The translations under genes were made by a program, and so were the position numbers. From Streptomyces sp. (GTDB taxonomy: Bacteria; Actinomycetota; Actinomycetes; Streptomycetales; Streptomycetaceae): 45,808 bases of DNA. Positions 45,239 through 45,808 of the stretch are shown here, piece by piece; position 1 is the stretch's first letter, and each line of letters opens with the position of its first letter. The stretch spans positions 1-45,808 of the forward strand of contig NZ_JAEKKT010000212.1 of NCBI RefSeq assembly GCF_019510245.1, in the 5' to 3' direction. A model generated the notes under the pieces. That model had not been told where the DNA came from, did not search any database, and saw nothing but the letters and a program-made list of their open reading frames with translations.

Positions 45239-45808
45239 GGGGGTGTTCCTGCGGTTACAGCTTTGACGTCCGCTTTACTCAACCCGTTCCAGCGTCTGCC
45301 CCAGACTCCGCAGGACATGCGACCGCCAGCCCCCGTTCATGATCACGCGCCGTGATCTGCGCGGGATCGCCCGGATCGAATCCTTCATGCACAAAGAAAA
45401 GACGCATACCTGGGCCCTGGTGTTCCAGCGCTCGTGTGACGGTCCGGTGAGCGACATTGGCCGGATCCGCATCGAATCACCGGAGGGACGGCATCCGCTG
45501 CCTGTCGTGGACGAGAACCTGCACGTCGACGACACCGGAGAGGTCGGCACGCCGTCATGCGACGGCCCGCGCGCGGCGGCGGCTCCGCGCTCCTCCGGGA
45601 GGCCGGCGCGCCGTGAAAACCCTCGATGACACCGGCGGCCGCCCGCGCGGTCGCTTCCGTACGCCCGCCCGTTCCGGGTGAATCCGCGGCACCGGGCCCA
45701 CAGCGGATCCCTACCTGACGTACGCAAGTCCCCTGGGCGGGGCTGGTAGCTTGCCGCTGTCGTCCGGGCAGCCGGGCGGCCGACCCCCTAGAACTCGGGA
45801 GCGTTGCG
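45239..45808. other. Right-end region without a confident gene
   Basis: The 570 bases after the 29-bp element show only one weak open frame (45339-45629, listed separately), an opposite-strand frame across 45275-45727 that has no family resemblance, and a TAGCTT at 45747-45752 that could be a -10 of a gene beyond the window. A GGGAG at 45797-45801 suggests that a coding sequence starts at or just past the window edge. Confidence 0.4.
45339..45629 (+). CDS. Possible small hypothetical protein
   Basis: The frame of 96 residues begins MITRRDLRGIARIESFMHKE and has moderately G/C-biased third positions over its first 65 codons. No ribosome site precedes the ATG, no family is recognised and the C-terminal third is Pro/Arg-rich. 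It may be non-coding; the call is weak. Confidence 0.25.
   Translation: MITRRDLRGIARIESFMHKEKTHTWALVFQRSCDGPVSDIGRIRIESPEGRHPLPVVDENLHVDDTGEVGTPSCDGPRAAAAPRSSGRPARRENPR

Noticed and set aside
45275..45727. Minus-strand 150-codon frame at the right end
   Set aside because: No ribosome site, no recognisable domain and composition like a shadow frame.

Overview
The window is a high-G+C stretch of a Streptomyces chromosome core. Strong third-codon G/C bias, many GTG starts, four-base stop/start overlaps and the gene content all point there: ClpC, Lsr2, a Streptomyces-type TipA, an XRE/DUF397 regulatory locus and typical Streptomyces intergenic repeats. No rRNA, tRNA, CRISPR array, transposase or integrase was found. 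The gene order looks like ordinary vertically inherited core, so the interest lies mainly in cis-elements and in odd features of individual proteins.

Layout. 1-4000: start of clpC (leaving the window) with a ClgR-type box upstream, a Streptomyces-specific hypothetical gene, lsr2, a GNAT acetyltransferase, a BlaI-type repressor and two small conserved hypotheticals. 4160-9653: a tightly coupled leftward operon, DUF2520 - panC - nadB - nadC - coaX, joining pantothenate/CoA and NAD synthesis. 9828-20000: a threonine-aldolase-like enzyme, a two-component system, a MidA-family methyltransferase convergent with an orphan nuoD paralogue, a pair of bacterial PH-domain membrane proteins, a coiled-coil protein and a membrane-anchored esterase. 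20127-25920: a lysX/mprF-type lysyltransferase, then the folate genes folP, folB, folK and (opposite strand) folE, with an NTF2-like and a DUF3180 gene. 26058-33215 (leftward): ftsH, hpt, tilS, a zincin-like protein and dacB. 33295-38000: ppa, a thrE-type exporter, a DedA protein, a YbjQ protein and tipA. 38015-45115: a CLC chloride transporter followed by glutamate decarboxylase, DinB, aldehyde dehydrogenase and an abaA/whiJ-like locus of XRE regulator, RsbW-like ATPase and DUF397 protein.

Functional links. The NAD/CoA operon and folate cluster are housekeeping cofactor supply. CLC plus glutamate decarboxylase resembles the electrical-shunt/proton-consumption pair of enteric acid resistance, and it is divergent from tipA, whose MerR-type promoter is recognisable base by base. 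The methyltransferase beside nuoD2 belongs to the family whose mitochondrial member methylates an arginine of the NuoD homologue, and that arginine is present here.

Main leads. (1) A 29-bp element occurs twice, upstream of the ATPase gene and of the DUF397 gene, in the same orientation relative to each, and the ATPase gene has a TTA codon. (2) A GC-rich palindromic element lies between four convergent gene pairs, and a related copy sits in frame inside lysX. (3) The methyltransferase/nuoD2 pair. (4) Several unusual protein tails: five 11-residue basic repeats in DacB, a Gln/Tyr-rich tail on DedA and a Cys cluster in NadC.
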